Origin: Hemileia vastatrix
Taxonomy: Eukaryota > Basidiomycota > Pucciniomycetes > Pucciniales > Zaghouaniaceae
NCBI GenBank assembly: GCA_030280995.1
Contig: JASXTE010000017.1
Span: 21,505,998 to 21,569,997 of the forward strand
Direction of reading: 5' to 3'
DNA length: 64,000 nucleotides
Both the position numbers and the translations under genes were made by a program. Below, one piece after another: positions 33,290 through 43,905 of the stretch. A model generated the notes under the pieces. That model was not told the origin of the DNA. It worked only from the letters and a program-made list of their open reading frames with translations, and did no database searches. The first letter of the stretch is position 1. Each line of letters starts with the position of its first letter.

Positions 33290-33702
33290 TAGTTTATCCT
33301 CGTTGCGGAGGTATAAAATTTGATAAATGTCATTTAAAATTGTAGTTTATCCTCATTTCGGAGTTTTTCCATATAATTTCATAAATGTCATAGTTTATCC
33401 TCATTGCGGAGGAATCCATAAAATTTCGTTGATATCATAGTTTATCCTCATTGCGGAGGAATCCATAAAATATTGTCGATATCATAGTTTATCCTCATTG
33501 CATAGGAATCCATAAAATTTTGTAGATATCATAGTTTATCCTCATTGCGGAGGAATAAAATTTGATAAATGTCATTTAAAATTGTAGTTTATCCTCATTT
33601 CGGAGTTATCCAAATAATTTCATAAATGTCATAGTTTATCCTCATTGCGGAGGAATCCATAAAGTTTCATTGATATCATAGTTTATCCTCATTGCGGAGG
33701 AA
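33290..33702 (-). repeat. Tandem expansion of the pol-terminal motif (9 copies, period about 47)
   Basis: The plus strand repeats AGTTTATCCTCATTGCGGAG followed by about 26 variable bases, starting near 33291, 33343, 33389, 33437, 33486, 33534, 33585, 33630 and 33679. The last copy overlaps the end of pol and encodes its final residues RNEDKL. A1 has only two copies (2156, 2204) and B one (14344). The unit includes the motif with a CCTC/GAGG stem, so the array grew by duplication of the pol end. Confidence 0.88.
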
Positions 33703-36700
33703 GACTTCGGCACTCCTGGTGCCTCTAGGATAGAACAGTTTAACTTGATCGGCCACTACCCTCTTCTTCAATACTACTCCATCCAACTCTTCTAGCACAT
33801 ATGAACCGCCGGAAACTTGCTCCTTGATTTTATACGGTCCATTCCACCTATCTGCAAACATTTTTCCCCACTGACTTTCCAAACCCCTATTATACACCAG
33901 AACCATATCTCCTGGGTTCAAAGGTTTCCTTAATCGATGTGCCAACCGCTCATCCCAATATCTAACTGATTGATTTCGGATCTTCATCATCCGCGAATAT
34001 GCCTTTTCTAAATATTCTTCTTTCTTTTCTAGCTGCATCATTCTTGCACACAATAATTCTTCAGTAGTTTTGACCGTGTCCCAGTCAACTCCAAGATATG
34101 ATTCAGCTTCTAAATCAACCGGTAAAACTGCTTTCTGTCCAAAAACAAGTTCATAAGGTGAAAATCCGGTTGTCCTTTTGGCAGTGATTCGATCAGCAAA
34201 TAAAACTAAAGGTAAATAGTGCCTCCAATTTTCGGCACTTGTCCACATATTTTAACTAAAGCATCCTTAATAACTTGATGCCCTCTTTCAACCATGCCTT
34301 CAGCTTCAGGATAATATGGGTTTGCTACCCTAACCTTTGATCCAACTTTCAATACGGCCTCTTTAAACTCTGTCCCAAATTCAGGACCTCCATCTACCAT
34401 CACCAACTTCATCACCCCATACCTATATACCCAATTATTCAAAAAAAATTCTGCCACATTTTTGGCAGTTAAATTAATAAGAGGCGCTGCCTCTACCCAA
34501 CCAGATAAATCATCTCTGGCCACAATTAAATATTTATACCTTCCCTCTTTTATATGAACGGCATCTAAACTAACTCTTCCAAAGAGCGTATATTCACCGG
34601 TCGCGCGTCCAGGTTCTTTTGGCCTTAAATAACTTCCTCTTTGACATTCTTCGCATGACTGAACCCACTGTTTAACAGCCATCTTCATGCCAGGCCTCCA
34701 AAATCGATCAGAAATTCTTCTAAACGTTTCTCCAACGCCTCTATTCCCGAGATCTTCATGCAGTGATTTCAAAACTAATTCTTGCCCCTTCTGTTGAGTT
34801 ATAACTACTTGAGGATTTGGATACCTCCTCCTCATTAAACATCAACCAGATAGGTAAAACGTAGATGAATTCCTCTTGATAGCCACCCATTCATCGTCTT
34901 CACACTCTTCTGGCCTCTCTAAAGTCAACAAATATTTGACTAACAAAAAATATAAACCAGTCTGACCCCAGACTTCATCTTGAAAATCGATTAATATAAC
35001 ATCAATAGGGACTTCTCTATCACCAATATCACCTGCACATGAATGAGCCAATAATCGTTGACCCCTAAATAAATCTTTAATCAAGCTATGTCGACGTTTT
35101 TCTTCTGAACCTTTGGATCCTTCGAAAACCGTATTTGAAAATACCTCTTTCTCTTTATCCACCTTTTTATTTAAATTCTCTAATTCTCCAACATATACAC
35201 CATTCCTTAATATACTACTATCCCACACTACCAATCCATCATCCTCTACATACACCACATCTTCTTCTACCTCCTCTCTGCCGAATTTATCTACACATTT
35301 TTCAACACCTTTTTTAACATAAAAACTATTTTCCAGTTTATCCTCTTGGTGGAGGTCATCATCACCATAATCTAAACACAATAGTCCTGCCAGTTTAACC
35401 TCATGGGGAGGTATGGAAAGTCTTCAGCTCCTTTAGTGCTAGCTTTGATAATAGGTATATCTTCATCGAACTCTTCTGAGTCTGAATCTTCTTCAGTGGG
35501 TGGTCTCCTTGATAAACCATCTGGCATAGTAAAAGTTTTGCCAGGCTTATGAACTAAATCAAATGAAAAATGTTGAATAAAAGCTACCCATCTCGTCATG
35601 GGTGCGTTCGGTAAACTTGGGGAATTAATCATCTGGATTAACGATTTCGCATCCACTTGCAACTCAAAATGTTGCCACCACAAAATATGCTGAAGTTTCT
35701 TCAGTATTTTCGCCACACCACATAATTCCAATTTCGGTTGAGAAAATCTTGATTCGACCTCAGTAAATACTACAGATTCATACCTAACTGGCCTGATGTA
35801 ACCAGCTTTATCCATCTGAGACAAAACCGCCCCAGCTGCAACCTGACTTGAATCAACTGCTAAATAAATTCTGCCAGCATCTTTTCCATAATCCAACTTG
35901 TGCAGGACTAAATCCTTCCCCACAACCTCCTTCAACTTCACAAACGCCTTCTCACACTCTTCATCCCACTCCCAATCTGCATCCTTTCTTGTTAACCGTC
36001 TCAATGGAGCTTCCAATGAAGAAAAGTCCTTGATAAACATTCTAACATATACGCAAACGCCTAAAAACCCTCTAACTTCGGTCGTATTCTTGGGTCTTGG
36101 CCAGGACTGAATTTTGTTAACTTTCTTCTTGGACATAATCCTACCCTCTCTACATACCAGATGGCCTAATATTTCTAAGGCTGGCACACAACATGAAAAT
36201 TTTAAACCTGAAATAGTTAAACCAGCCTCTTCAATTTGAAACAAGATTCTTTCTAAAGTAATTGCAAACTCCCAAATGAATTTGCGTATCCCGGGATTCT
36301 CTTCCAACACCTGGTTATCATAGTCGGTTGTTGGTCCCTTAATTCCTCCATCATCTATAAAGATTCCAGCATATTGTGGAATTTCGTCTTGAAGGATCCA
36401 AGCCATCTGAGCTTGATAAACTGCAACCGAATTTGTTGCTCCTTGAGGTAATCTTGTTAACTGTAAACGTCCAAGTGGCGTATCGAATGTAGTGAGAGGC
36501 CTTGAGTCCGGATGTAACTCTCTCTCATCATATCCACCCATAATATCTCCCAAACCATAGCACACTCTCCCTGCAAACGCTTCGACAAAATCCTCAGCAC
36601 TAGGTGGTATCCCAGCATCCTTTATTGTAACCCTATTTAATTCCCTAAGATCATGAACAACTCTAAGCTTGCCATTCGGTTTCTTGATACAAAATACAGG

Positions 36701-38014
36701 ACTAGAATAACTTGACGTTGATTGCTCATACAGTCCAGTGCATATCCGTTCTCTGACAACTTTAATATAGGCTTCTTTTAATGCAGCCGGAATAGGAATT
36801 GGTTTCTGCTGCCACGGTTCATGACATACCACAGGAATCTTGTAAGGCTCCCCATAGGAATGCTTCAACACACCCCTCTCCTCTTCTACAAAAGCAATGG
36901 CCTTCTCTCGCTTGACCATCACATCCAACAACAACTTCTTCTCTTCTCCAGACAACCAACCATCAGGTCCAAAATTAACAACACCCAGTCTCTCAAAAGT
37001 GATTCTTGACGTCTCAGAAAATTCAGGCGGATTCTTTACCAAGGGACTTTCATAAGGATCTCTTGATAACCTTGGTCTCCTCAAAGGTGGATTTAATTCA
37101 GCAGGTAGCGGTTCATTAATAGGTCGAACTTTATTTGCTACTTTCTTATATTTGGCTGCGTCCACATCTAAATAAGCTTGAGGTAAAACATCGCCATTAA
37201 AACTCTCATCAAATGAATCTTCTTCATCGCCAGAATCAGAATAAGAAAAATTAGAAAAATATTTTATTTCATTTTTAAATTTTACCCTTTTCTCCTTTCC
37301 CTCGTCTAATTTATAAACAGATTTTCCAACACCTTTTCTTCCCTTATCCAACAGTAAATCACCCGTAAAGAAAGTTGTCAGTTTAACCTCTTGCTGGAGA
37401 ACCGGAATTGAATTTTCACAAAAATTATTTTTTTGTGTTTTAATTATACCGAGATTTTTTATTTGATTTTGATGAGATAATTGCAGTTTAACCTCTTGCT
37501 GGAAGTCCGTGATAGAAGGAGATAATTGCAGTTTAACCTCTTGCTGGAGGTCCAAAATAACATTTTCACATAAGTTATTTTTTTGTGTTTTAATTATACC
37601 AAGATTTTTAATCGTATTTTGATAAGATTTTTGCAGTTTAACCTCTTGCTGGAGGTCCATTAACATACCCTTCCAATTTTTATCCAACCTAATTTGGCCC
37701 ATTTTGCCTTTTTCACCGTTTTTAAATTTAATAGAAAAACCGGGTAAATCCAATAAACATATAGAAAAGTCCAAAACGTATTTGCACTCCAAAGTAATAT
37801 TAACAGAAAATAATTGAGAATCCACTTGAATTATCTCCAAGTGAGCTGAGCTATTGCAATCCGGGATCTCATCCTGAGGAGAGATTACAACATTAGAGCG
37901 ATCAGCCCCTGCCACCCCAAAAAATGAGGGCAACCATAATAATTTGAATCCTGAATAAATTGAAGACATAACAATAAAAAAAATTTCAGCAGAGTTTAGG
38001 TAGTTTATCCTCAT
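33676..38014 (-). pseudogene. pol: Gypsy pol of A2: RT, RNase H, integrase (three lesions)
   Basis: The main ORF, 35372-38014 (880 codons), has an N-terminal region with four copies of the motif peptide QQEVKLQ (also QQEVKLT), RT with SSPVFCIKKPNGKLRVVHDL, and the catalytic FIDD at residues 552-555. RNase H starts near residue 717 (IYLAVDSSQVAAGAVLSQ). A C-run lesion near 35405 shifts the frame; A1 has one base more there. A TGA at 34839-34841 follows the linker ORF 34842-35381. Integrase lies in 34206-34835 and 33676-34248, separated by a shift near 34245. The zinc motif reads HEDLGN, so the second His is Asn. The DDE residues are in LDAVHI, MVDGGPEFG and YYPEAEGMVER. It is close to functional but needs correction at several sites. 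Confidence 0.88.
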
Positions 38015-38024
38015 TTCGGAGGAA

Positions 38025-39212
38025 TTAAATTCTTGATATCCCCTGGAGATAATCCAAAATTTTGCCCCAAGGGCTTATCCACCAATTCCATAAATCCCAA
38101 AAATAAACCCCCAGAGTTTGTCCTATAAAATGACATAAAAAATAAACTACCTTTTTCCAAAATATGAGTGCATCCACTTTATGCACCCTATTGTCCAATG
38201 GCACTACACTCTCTATTAGTGCAGGAAAAACCATATCCTCCATAAAAATCTCTTCCTGAGATTGAAACAAATCCACCATACATATACCAGATTCATAAAC
38301 CATATCCACATCTGAATTGCAGACAGTCTCCGCTTTTGAAGACAAAACCTGAGGTAAATATTCCTCTAAATCAAATTCCAAATTATCCAAAACAAAATTA
38401 TCCCCAACATCCAAATTTTCTTCATCAGTGACAATAATATTTTCATCTTCAGAAACCTCTTCTTTCCAAACAGAAGAGTCAAAAAAAATAATATCTTCAG
38501 GAATGGCTGAATCCGAAATTTCATCAGTAACTAGTTCTTTTACACCATCCTCTTCTATCTCTTGAGCGACCTCAGTGTCTTCTCTAGAGTCCAAATCAAC
38601 AGAGTTATGAGTATCCAGATGTTCCAAAATAACCTTCTTTAGCACCTCCATACCAGGAATCCTAGTTTCTCCATCTGGGAGATCCTTCATTAAATTCCCA
38701 TTAATAAGCACCATCAAAACATCTTTCTTAACCTTTTCCCCCATAGCATCCCAAAAAACATACTTTGATGCATTATCATGAAATAAAATTTCATACTCCA
38801 ACAAATAATCCAGAACCACCTGAAATTCAACCATAAACTGATGATACTGATGCAGAGATGTTACACCACCTTTTGATTCCCATTTCCTAGCTATATCCTT
38901 TAGATCCTCCAATGAATAAACTTTTGGCCACCTTTTTTCCATTTCCATCTTGAGCTTTCTCCAATCTTGATCTTTATAACCATCCATAGAAATAACCTCC
39001 TTTTCCACCTCTCTGTCCAAAATAAAGAACCTAATCTGCTTCACCATATCCAAAGGTAAAGCACCATCAATCGCAGCTGCAGTTTCATACCTATGTAAAA
39101 ATCCTTCTAAATCATCTCCAGAAAACTTGGGCCCAACCCAAGATACAATCCTTACTGATGCCCTAACCGGTACACCAGCAGCCAACACAGCAGTTCCACT
39201 AGTAGAAGACAT
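38025..39212 (-). CDS. ORF1 of A2: gag-like N-terminus, acidic middle, aromatic tail; no zinc knuckle or protease
   Basis: The start is taken at 39210-39212 (MSSTSGTAV), matching the start of A5 gag; an upstream ATG at 39239 is also possible. The protein has 395 residues. The first about 190 align with A5 gag (SVRIVSWVGPKFSGDDLEGF; REVEKEVISMDGYKDQDW). After that the zinc knuckle and DSG protease of A5 are missing. They are replaced by an acidic region (EEVSEDENIIVTDEENLD) and a hydrophobic, Trp-rich tail (VVYFLCHFIGQTLGVYFW). The same arrangement is kept in A3 and A4. Pol follows after 10 nt, and its ATG lies inside a motif copy (38000-38021), so reinitiation could replace frameshifting. Such a copy would need protease supplied by another element. 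It may be a derived non-autonomous lineage. Confidence 0.78.
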   Translation of the reverse strand: MSSTSGTAVLAAGVPVRASVRIVSWVGPKFSGDDLEGFLHRYETAAAIDGALPLDMVKQIRFFILDREVEKEVISMDGYKDQDWRKLKMEMEKRWPKVYSLEDLKDIARKWESKGGVTSLHQYHQFMVEFQVVLDYLLEYEILFHDNASKYVFWDAMGEKVKKDVLMVLINGNLMKDLPDGETRIPGMEVLKKVILEHLDTHNSVDLDSREDTEVAQEIEEDGVKELVTDEISDSAIPEDIIFFDSSVWKEEVSEDENIIVTDEENLDVGDNFVLDNLEFDLEEYLPQVLSSKAETVCNSDVDMVYESGICMVDLFQSQEEIFMEDMVFPALIESVVPLDNRVHKVDALIFWKKVVYFLCHFIGQTLGVYFWDLWNWWISPWGKILDYLQGISRI

Positions 39213-39372
39213 CCCAAAACATAAGAAAAGCGTTAACAACCGTTAAAATAACAAGCCTCTTGCAGGCCAATAACAAAAATCCAATTAGAGTTCCAGAGAA
39301 TAAGCCTCTTGCAGGCTATTAACAAAGTCCTAGATCCAAGTAAGTCCTAGAAAAAGCTAGAGATTTCGAACC

Positions 39373-39389
39373 CCATGTTGGGCGCCAAC
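39373..39389 (-). promoter_or_regulatory. Primer binding site of A2
   Basis: The minus strand reads TGGCGCCCAACATGGGG, four bases (TAGT) after the LTR end, complementary to a tRNA-Lys(CUU)-type 3' end. Confidence 0.8.
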
Positions 39390-39393
39390 TATG

Positions 39394-40538
39394 GTAAGGT
39401 AAACTCTTACAGTCTCCTTGCTGTAAGCAGAATCCGGAGGAGATATGTGGATTTAGCTGAAAACCCCATCCTTCCAATAAAATAACAAAATGGGAATTCT
39501 AAATCACTAAGCTAACCAATCTACTTGGATCTGATTGATAAAATAATGAAACTCTAAAATATTTAATGCTTATTGAGATCGAGATAAAAGTGGCTGTTGA
39601 TAAAGAAATACTGAATACAACAATTAAGGTGTACCAGTGAAAGATCTGAAAAGATCAACTTTTATGTTTTTATAATATTTTTAATTTTTATGAGACAGCA
39701 ATAATCAAGTCCCAGTGATGAAGACCTTTCTAAAGATACCCTGTATGAAGTGTGATTTTAAATTGTTGAATTGTATTTCTAAAATGTTATGTAAAAAAAT
39801 AATAATGTTATAAGGGTATTACAAGTTATTTTAATTTGTTGAGTAATAAAAAATGAGACCGTGGTGGTCAATGATTAAGCTGAATGACGTGTCCCCCCAT
39901 CAATTTCAAGTTTGAGAGTCGCTGAAGTATTCCTAGTCACGTGCCTAAGTTTTCCCCTCCAGAGCTCTTCCAGAGTCAATCCGGAGCCCGTACGGAGTCC
40001 GTACGGAGTCAAAGCGGAGTCTGTACGGAGTCCATATGGAGTCGAAACGGAGTCCGTCCGGACTTCCGGACTCAATTAGAACCTTAAAACTATAATAAAA
40101 AATCTAGAAAAATTACACATAATAGAGCTACTTCTCCTTTACATACCAAAATAATTTTTTCGTAGTCTGCGCAGCTCTAATTACCCCGTGAAAATTCATC
40201 AAAGTTAAGTAATTTTTAAAAACGTAAATATTTTTATAAAACTTTAAAATTCATTTAAAAATATAAGAAAAATAGTAAAAATTCTGGGAAAATTTCCCAA
40301 GGTTCTTGAGTGACTTGACTTGATACTTATAAATTTTTCAGACCGTAAAAATAAGTTTTCTCCGTAAAATAAATTGTTTTTGTGTAGGCTTTTGCTCGTG
40401 ACCAATTTCTTCATATTTAAAACTCAAATAAATTAAATAAAACCCTTTTATATATAAAAAAATAATAACGCCAATCTTGCACGCCGTAATAACTCCATTT
40501 AAGTACTTAGGTGCCGTACTAAACTTTAGGCTACCACA
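39394..40538 (-). repeat. 5' LTR of A2
   Basis: It is collinear with 27918-29045 and nearly the same as 47290-48437. U3 carries GGAGTCCGTACGG-type units at about 39985-40060. The upper edge GGCTACCACA is followed by a 60-bp spacer and another LTR. Confidence 0.87.
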
Positions 40539-40598
40539 ACGGCACATATCACAGGTACTACCCTGTATGTCTTAATCAAACCTACACACAGTTAATTA
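40539..40598. other. 60-bp spacer between adjacent LTRs (copy at 48438-48497)
   Basis: ACGGCACATATCACAGGTAC begins this short segment, which separates two head-to-tail LTRs. The same spacer is repeated at 48438-48497 as part of the 7.9 kb duplication. It is probably the only remaining host or older-element DNA between the A2 and A3 insertions. Confidence 0.7.
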
Positions 40599-41694
40599 TG
40601 GTAAGGTAAACTCTTACAGTCACCTTGCTGTAAGCAGAATCCGGAGGAGATGTGTGGATTTAGCTGAAAACCCCGTCCTTCCAACAAAAATAACAAAGTA
40701 GGTGTTCTAAATCACTAAGCTAACCAGTCTACTTGGATCTGATTGATAAAAAAATAATGAAACTCTAAAATATTTAATGCTTATTGAGATTAAATGATCG
40801 TGGCTGTTGAGAAAAGAAATACTGATAACAACAATTAAGGTGTACCAGTGATAGATCTGTAAAGATTGACTTTTATGTTTTTATAATAATTTAAATTTTT
40901 ATGAGACAGCAAAAATCAAGTCCCAGTGAGGAAGACCTTTCTAAAGATACCCTGTATGAAGTGTGATTTAAATTGTTGAGTAGTATTTCTAAAATGTTAT
41001 ATATAAAATATAAAGTTATAAGGGTATTACAAATTTATTTATTTTGTTGAGTAATAAAAAATGAGACCGTGGTGGTTAATGATTAAGCTGTATGATGTAT
41101 CCCCCCCCCTCAATTTCGAGTTTGAGAGGCTCTTAAGTCTTCCTAGTCACGTGCCTAAGCTTTCCCCTCCAGAGCTCACCCAGAGTCGATCCGGAGCCCA
41201 TACGGAGTCTGTATGGAGTCCAAACGGAGTCCGTACGGAGTCCAAGCGGACTCAATTAGAACCTTTAAAACTATAATACAAAATCTAGAAAAAGTACATA
41301 TGATAGAGCCACTTCCCCTTTACATTCCAAACTAATTTTCTTAGTCTGCGCAGCTCTAATCACCCTGTGAAAATTCATCAAAGTTAAATATTTTCTAAAA
41401 ACGAAAATATTTCTATAAAACTTTAAAATTCATTTAAAAATATAAGAAAAATAGTAAAAATTCAGGGAAAATTTCCCAAGGTTCTTGAGTGACTCCACTT
41501 GATACTTATAAACTCTTCAGACCCTAAAATAAATTGTTTTTTGCGTAGACATTTGCTTTTAATCAATTTCTTCATATTAAAAACTCAAATAAATTAAATA
41601 AAACCCTTTTATAAAAAATAATAGCGCCAATCTTGCACACCATAATAACTCCATTTACATATTTAGGTGCCGTACTAAACTTTAGGCTACCACA
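40599..41694 (-). repeat. 3' LTR of A3, with polypurine tract just above it
   Basis: It has the family A LTR ends. The polypurine tract follows at 41695-41708 on the plus strand as TCCTCCCTCCAATT. Subfamily variants (ACAAAGTAGGTGTTC near 40695, and AATGATCGTGG) match the A4 5' LTR at 55192, not the A3 5' LTR. Confidence 0.86.
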
Positions 41695-41708
41695 TCCTCC
41701 CTCCAATT

Positions 41709-42358
41709 GAGAATGTCCCCATTCTTATAACGTTGCATAAGTGGTTGAGCAATTCCAAAAGAATTATCTTTTCTAATAAAATAATTTGATAAACTTGTTT
41801 TAGCTGTTCTTCTTTTAATTCTTTATAATAAAAACGTTATTTCTTCTTCTCTGGCTTGATATAACATAAAATAAAATAAAATAAATCTTGTCATGATTCC
41901 ACTATGAGATCAAGGTTTGAATCCCTTCAGACTCCCATTAACCAGTCTTCCATCTTGTCACAGCATTGAGAGAGTGGATCTTCCTATGAGCCGAATACTC
42001 CTGATTCCAACCTCATAGGGCCCCCCACTGAGCCAAATTCTATGATTCCAATCTCGCCATAAGGTCCTCCAAGCTTCACACCAAAAATGGCCTAACAATG
42101 AGGCACTAAAAAAATCATTCCCTAAAATCCAACTACCATCCTAACTTCTGATTCCTTCATCACAATTTTCAAACTTTGCTATGCAGCAAACCCATAAAAT
42201 ACTTTTGCCAGGCTTCCAATAATAATATTAACTTTAGACCATGTTAAAGCGCCACAAATTTCACCTAATTAACCATTATTCTTTCCTTAGCATCATCACC
42301 ACCTAAAATTTTAACCTCCTAAAGCTTATCAGCACCCAATTCCAGAAATAATTGAATA
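41709..42358 (-). other. Remnant of Z-short and non-coding stretch in A3
   Basis: The promoter-side sequence of Z-short (GCATAAGTGGTTGA) is joined directly to its last codons and 3' flank (AATTATCTTTTCTAAT). In A2 the two junction sites each contain TTGAACA (29090-29098 and 29830-29838 regions), so the gene was lost by deletion between 7-bp repeats. The remainder is collinear with 29861-30446. The same sequence is in A4 at 49608-50257. Confidence 0.75.
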
Positions 42359-43190
42359 ACCAGTTTAGAGTCTTAGTGGACAGTGATAAATTAAAAGATT
42401 GAATTGAGTTTTCCAAACAAGATTGACATTCCAGTTTAAAGTCTTGGTGGACCAAACATATAATTGATTGCCAGTTTATGGTCTTGGTGGACCAAAGATT
42501 TTTTAGGTGCATAAATAACTTGATAAATTCCTAAATAAGGCCTAGGCTTGACCAAAGATTGAATAAATTTGATAATCCAGTTTAATGTCATAGTGGACCA
42601 AACATTTGATCGACAAGTAATCCAGTATAAGGCCATAGTGGACCAATGAATGTTGAATTATCCTGCAGATATTGATTTTCCAGTTTAAAGGCATAGTGGA
42701 CTAAAACAATGAATGAACTACCAGTTTGAAGTCATGGTGGACCAAACATTTGATCGATAAGAAATCCAGTTTAAGGTCATGGTGGAACCAACAACTTGAT
42801 AATAGTCCAGTTTAGGGTCTTGGTGGACCTAACATTTGATAACACTCCAGTTTAAGGTCTTGGTGGACCTAACATTTGATTGATAAATAAAATATAAAAA
42901 AAAATCCGTCTCCAAAAATATCCATAAAATCTTGAATTATCCTTGAAATTCAGTTTAAAGTCTTGAAGGACTAACAGCTCCCATATAAAATCTTTAATGA
43001 AAGTCTTGAAAATTAGCCAGTTTAAAGTCTTGGAGGACTAACAGCTCCAAAATTCGTATAAAACCTCAAGTAAAGTCTTGAACAGTAGCCAGTTTAAAGT
43101 CTTGGAGGACTAAAAGCTCCAAAATACGTATAAAAAACCTTTAAGAATGTTTTGAACAGTAGCCAGTTTAAAGTCTTGGAGGACTAACAG
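42359..43190 (-). repeat. Motif array of A3 (about 14 copies)
   Basis: It is collinear with the A2 array (30447-31290), with slightly fewer terminal units. Copies lie near 42359, 42431, 42471, 42577, 42620, 42680, 42720, 42765, 42808, 42848, 42952, 43018, 43088 and 43163. The distal ones have the GGAGGAC variant with a period of about 70 nt. Confidence 0.85.
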
Positions 43191-43319
43191 GTGTCTTGAA
43201 GTAAAATCCCATAGGTATTGAGTTCCCCTAGACCCTGTTTCCTGTCTAAACTAAATGAATAAAACTAAAAAAGAATGAAAACTAAAAAAAATAAAACTGA
43301 GAAATATAATAATAATTTT

Positions 43320-43905
43320 GATTTAATTAATTAATTTTTTTTTATTTTAATTTATTATTTTATTTTTATTTATTTATTTTTATTTTTATTTTTATTTTTT
43401 TTTATTTTTATTTTTATTTTTATTATTATTATTTTTTTTTTTAATTTAAATTTTTTTTTTAATTTAAAGTAAAAGATTTTAGAAAAGATAGTTTTGAAAT
43501 AAAAGTTAAAATTTAATTATAAAGAAAGATAAAAAAGGTAAAAATAATAATAAAACTTCAAAATAAAATTTTTAAAAGATGCCCCCAGCCATTTGATGAG
43601 CCGTACCCTTGACATCATACCCACATCCAAGTGCAACTTGATGTGGTTACACAATTTTGGGAAATTGAAAAGAAAGAAAATAAATGAAAGTTTTTAGAAG
43701 ATAATTTATATAATGATGATCACTGGGTGGGCTCCCTCCAATTTATAAAAATGATTAGAGACCACCAGTGAGCATCACCTTTATAATAATTCATAATATA
43801 TATTAAAGAAAAGAAATCACAATCTAACATAAAAAAATCAAAAACAAAATAAAATAAAAAGAATCTTGAAACCGGTGTTGAGAACGGTGTCTCTTGATTT
43901 GTTCC
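43320..43905 (-). other. AT-rich tract and hairpins H3, H2 of A3, cut by deletion
   Basis: The AT-rich tract (43320-43460) is followed by H3 (about 43620-43646) and H2 (about 43720-43780). At 43900-43910 the motif that should follow is cut after CCAGTTT and joins pol sequence. H1 is missing. The A4 counterpart is at 51220-51805. Confidence 0.7.

Larger units (their letters stand above)
27918..40538 (-). mobile_element. Ty3/Gypsy LTR retrotransposon, family A, copy A2
   Basis: The full-length layout on the minus strand is: 5' LTR (39394-40538), primer site, ORF1 (38025-39212), pol (33676-38014), expanded motif array (33290-33702), hairpins, a TIR element insertion (31559-32445), motif array (30447-31290), antisense Z-short (29169-29860), polypurine tract and 3' LTR (27918-29045). 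Z-long is absent from the place it has in A1. It is the least damaged pol here: one 880-codon ORF plus three further pieces separated by single lesions. ORF1 has no zinc knuckle or protease, unlike A5. No target-site duplication is visible. Confidence 0.9.

Noticed and set aside
33290..33702. CRISPR-like regular repeat array
   Set aside because: Repeats of about 20 bp with short spacers are present, but the spacers are themselves degenerate copies of each other, there are no cas genes and the context is a eukaryotic retrotransposon.
38025..38200. Envelope-like protein from the hydrophobic tail of ORF1
   Set aside because: A single hydrophobic Trp-rich segment with no signal peptide, no cysteine pattern and no surface domain does not support an env gene.
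40539..40598. 60-bp spacer as a target-site duplication
   Set aside because: It is far too long for a Gypsy target duplication, and its second copy is explained by the 7.9 kb tandem duplication.
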